Positions 32,275 through 33,053 of a stretch of DNA of 33,053 nucleotides are shown in pieces. The notes under the pieces were generated by a model. The model saw only the letters and a list, made by a program, of their open reading frames with translations, did not search any database and was not told where the DNA came from. The stretch is from Pokkaliibacter plantistimulans (GTDB lineage: Bacteria > Pseudomonadota > Gammaproteobacteria > Pseudomonadales > Balneatricaceae). Positions within the stretch are counted from its first letter, which is position 1; the number at the start of each line of letters is the position of its first letter. A program made the translations under genes and the position numbers. The DNA lies in assembly GCF_003194385.1 (NCBI RefSeq), contig NZ_LAPT01000125.1, positions 1-33,053 on the forward strand, in the 5' to 3' direction.

Positions 32275-32832
32275 TCAGCCTCCGTGCGCGAGCGACAGCT
32301 CGCCGTCTTGTCGGGGTTCGTGACCGGGCAGACGCAGGCCGAGCCATTGCTCAAGCAGCTGTTCCACGGTGCTGTGAATGACGCTGATCGCCAGCATCAG
32401 GGCGCCAACGGCGGTCACCGCCTGAGGCATCCACAACGGCAGCTGGTCGCCCCCTTCGCTGACCTCATCGAACTGCCACGACATATACGACAGCTCCGCC
32501 ATATACCAGGCCAGATAACAGGCCGCGGCACTGGCAAACAGCAGACAGCCGCTTTCGATCAGATGGCGCAGATGGGAGGGGCAACGCTCCACCACCAGCG
32601 TGACGCGAATATGGGCGTTGTTACGGAAGGCATAAGCCAGACCCAGACAGTTGCTGGCGCCCATCAGATAAGAGGAATACTCGGTGATGCCACCGATGTA
32701 GAGATTAAGCAGGCGGGCAGCGATGCTGGCCACTACGCACAGGGCCATTGCCACCAGACAGAGGGCAGCGAGGACACCGCTGCCACGATAAAGGCTTTCA
32801 AGCAGGGACTGAGCCCGACACAGCCAGCGCAT
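32275..32832 (-). CDS. dctQ: TRAP transporter small membrane subunit (DctQ type)
   Basis: A 185-residue protein with four hydrophobic helices (VLAALCLVAMALCVVASIAARLL; YLMGASNCLGLAYAF; LFASAAACYLAWYMAEL; AVTAVGALMLAISVI) and the DctQ motif NNAHIRVTLVV after the second. It forms the membrane complex with DctM. I chose ATG at 32832 because AGGAG lies 9 bases before it and the protein then has the usual DctQ length. The same frame reaches an ATG at 32979, also with a GGAG behind it, and a start at 32988; the extra roughly 50 residues are Pro- and Arg-rich and unlike the family, and lie in the hairpin-rich leader. Confidence 0.88.
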   Translation of the reverse strand: MRWLCRAQSLLESLYRGSGVLAALCLVAMALCVVASIAARLLNLYIGGITEYSSYLMGASNCLGLAYAFRNNAHIRVTLVVERCPSHLRHLIESGCLLFASAAACYLAWYMAELSYMSWQFDEVSEGGDQLPLWMPQAVTAVGALMLAISVIHSTVEQLLEQWLGLRLPGHEPRQDGELSLAHGG

Positions 32833-33053
32833 GGTTGATTTCTCCTGTCCCGGCGGGGACTTTGCAGGCCGCTGAACAGCTATCTGGGTGGCCGGATACC
32901 GCGTCAACATCAGGCTCACAGCCAAAGGCTGAACGTGCTTTCGCACGGCCCCGAAGGGGCGAGCATAGGGAGTGCTCATTGAGTTCACTCCACTCCGCTT
33001 TTCACCTGATGCTTGTGCTCTGGGAGCATTGGCTTGTCTCGGCTACCTCGATA
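32833..33053 (-). other. Hairpin-rich leader upstream of dctQM
   Basis: On the transcribed strand, read 5' to 3', there are small hairpins in series: TGCTC-CCA-GAGCA (33028-33016), GCCC-C(TTCG)G-GGC (32960-32948), CGTGC-GAAA-GCACG (32947-32934) and CAGCC-TTT-GGCTG (32931-32919). The middle two carry UUCG- and GNRA-type tetraloops, the hallmarks of stable RNA folds, and are directly abutted. No T-run follows, so they are not simple terminators. A structured regulatory leader is possible. An alternative is that the stretch is coding for an N-terminal extension of DctQ. Confidence 0.4.

Overview
The window is chromosomal DNA of a GC-rich gammaproteobacterium. RecQ, GrxB and MltA, a Pseudomonas-type ethanolamine permease, a tripartite (TRAP) carboxylate transporter, an ACC deaminase and a TIGR04552-like protein together suggest an Oceanospirillales/Halomonadaceae- or Pseudomonas-like marine or plant-associated heterotroph. 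Genus cannot be fixed from sequence alone. Most genes are compact, begin at ATG or GTG behind clear AGGA-type ribosome sites, and use GC-rich codons.

Layout. 1-542: decayed peptide-ABC binding-protein gene. 691-1938: FAD amino-acid oxidoreductase with its own terminator. 1989-2096: a 15-bp minisatellite and a perfect 13-bp hairpin. 2089-2847 (-): unknown protein. 2981-3988 (-): ACC deaminase (acdS), divergent from a MocR-type regulator (4265-5668). Their intergenic region has an array of TGTCTG half-sites spaced 21-22 bp. 5823-6494: exported chorismate mutase. 6867-8246: MFS transporter. 8378-9496 (-): MetE-C-like methyltransferase. 9848-10498: glutaredoxin 2. 10521-12488 (-): RecQ-family helicase. 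12724-14094 (-): ethanolamine permease. 14638-16083: patatin-like phospholipase. 16163-16546: VOC protein. 16693-17805 (-): MltA. 18059-19135: TIGR04552-like protein. 19298-20230 (-): LysR regulator, divergent from a 1221-residue 5-oxoprolinase/hydantoinase (20396-24061).

24302-27613 is an AT-rich island that differs sharply from its surroundings. It carries one 1035-residue protein: an N-terminal SIR2-like NADase domain, a STAND-type P-loop NTPase, a TPR region and a C-terminal cold-shock domain. I read this as a single-gene anti-phage (abortive-infection) system related to SIR2-STAND/Avs5-type proteins but with an RNA/ssDNA-binding tail. On its left is only the C-terminal third of a LysR regulator. 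On its right is only the C-terminal third of a sugar-epimerase-like protein. The simplest history is that the island replaced the middle of a divergent LysR/epimerase gene pair. An 8-bp direct repeat (TTAGTGCA) lies at both junctions. This is the most exciting part of the window.

27885-29765 (-) is a chemoreceptor. 30017-30832 (-) is a DUF1445/D-glutamate-cyclase-like protein, and 30978-32832 (-) are the two membrane subunits of a TRAP transporter. A degenerate 17-bp tandem repeat lies between these, and a leader with several small tetraloop-type hairpins lies upstream of the transporter. The 5-oxoprolinase, the D-glutamate-cyclase-like protein and the TRAP transporter may serve uptake and breakdown of D-glutamate/5-oxoproline or similar compounds (inference).
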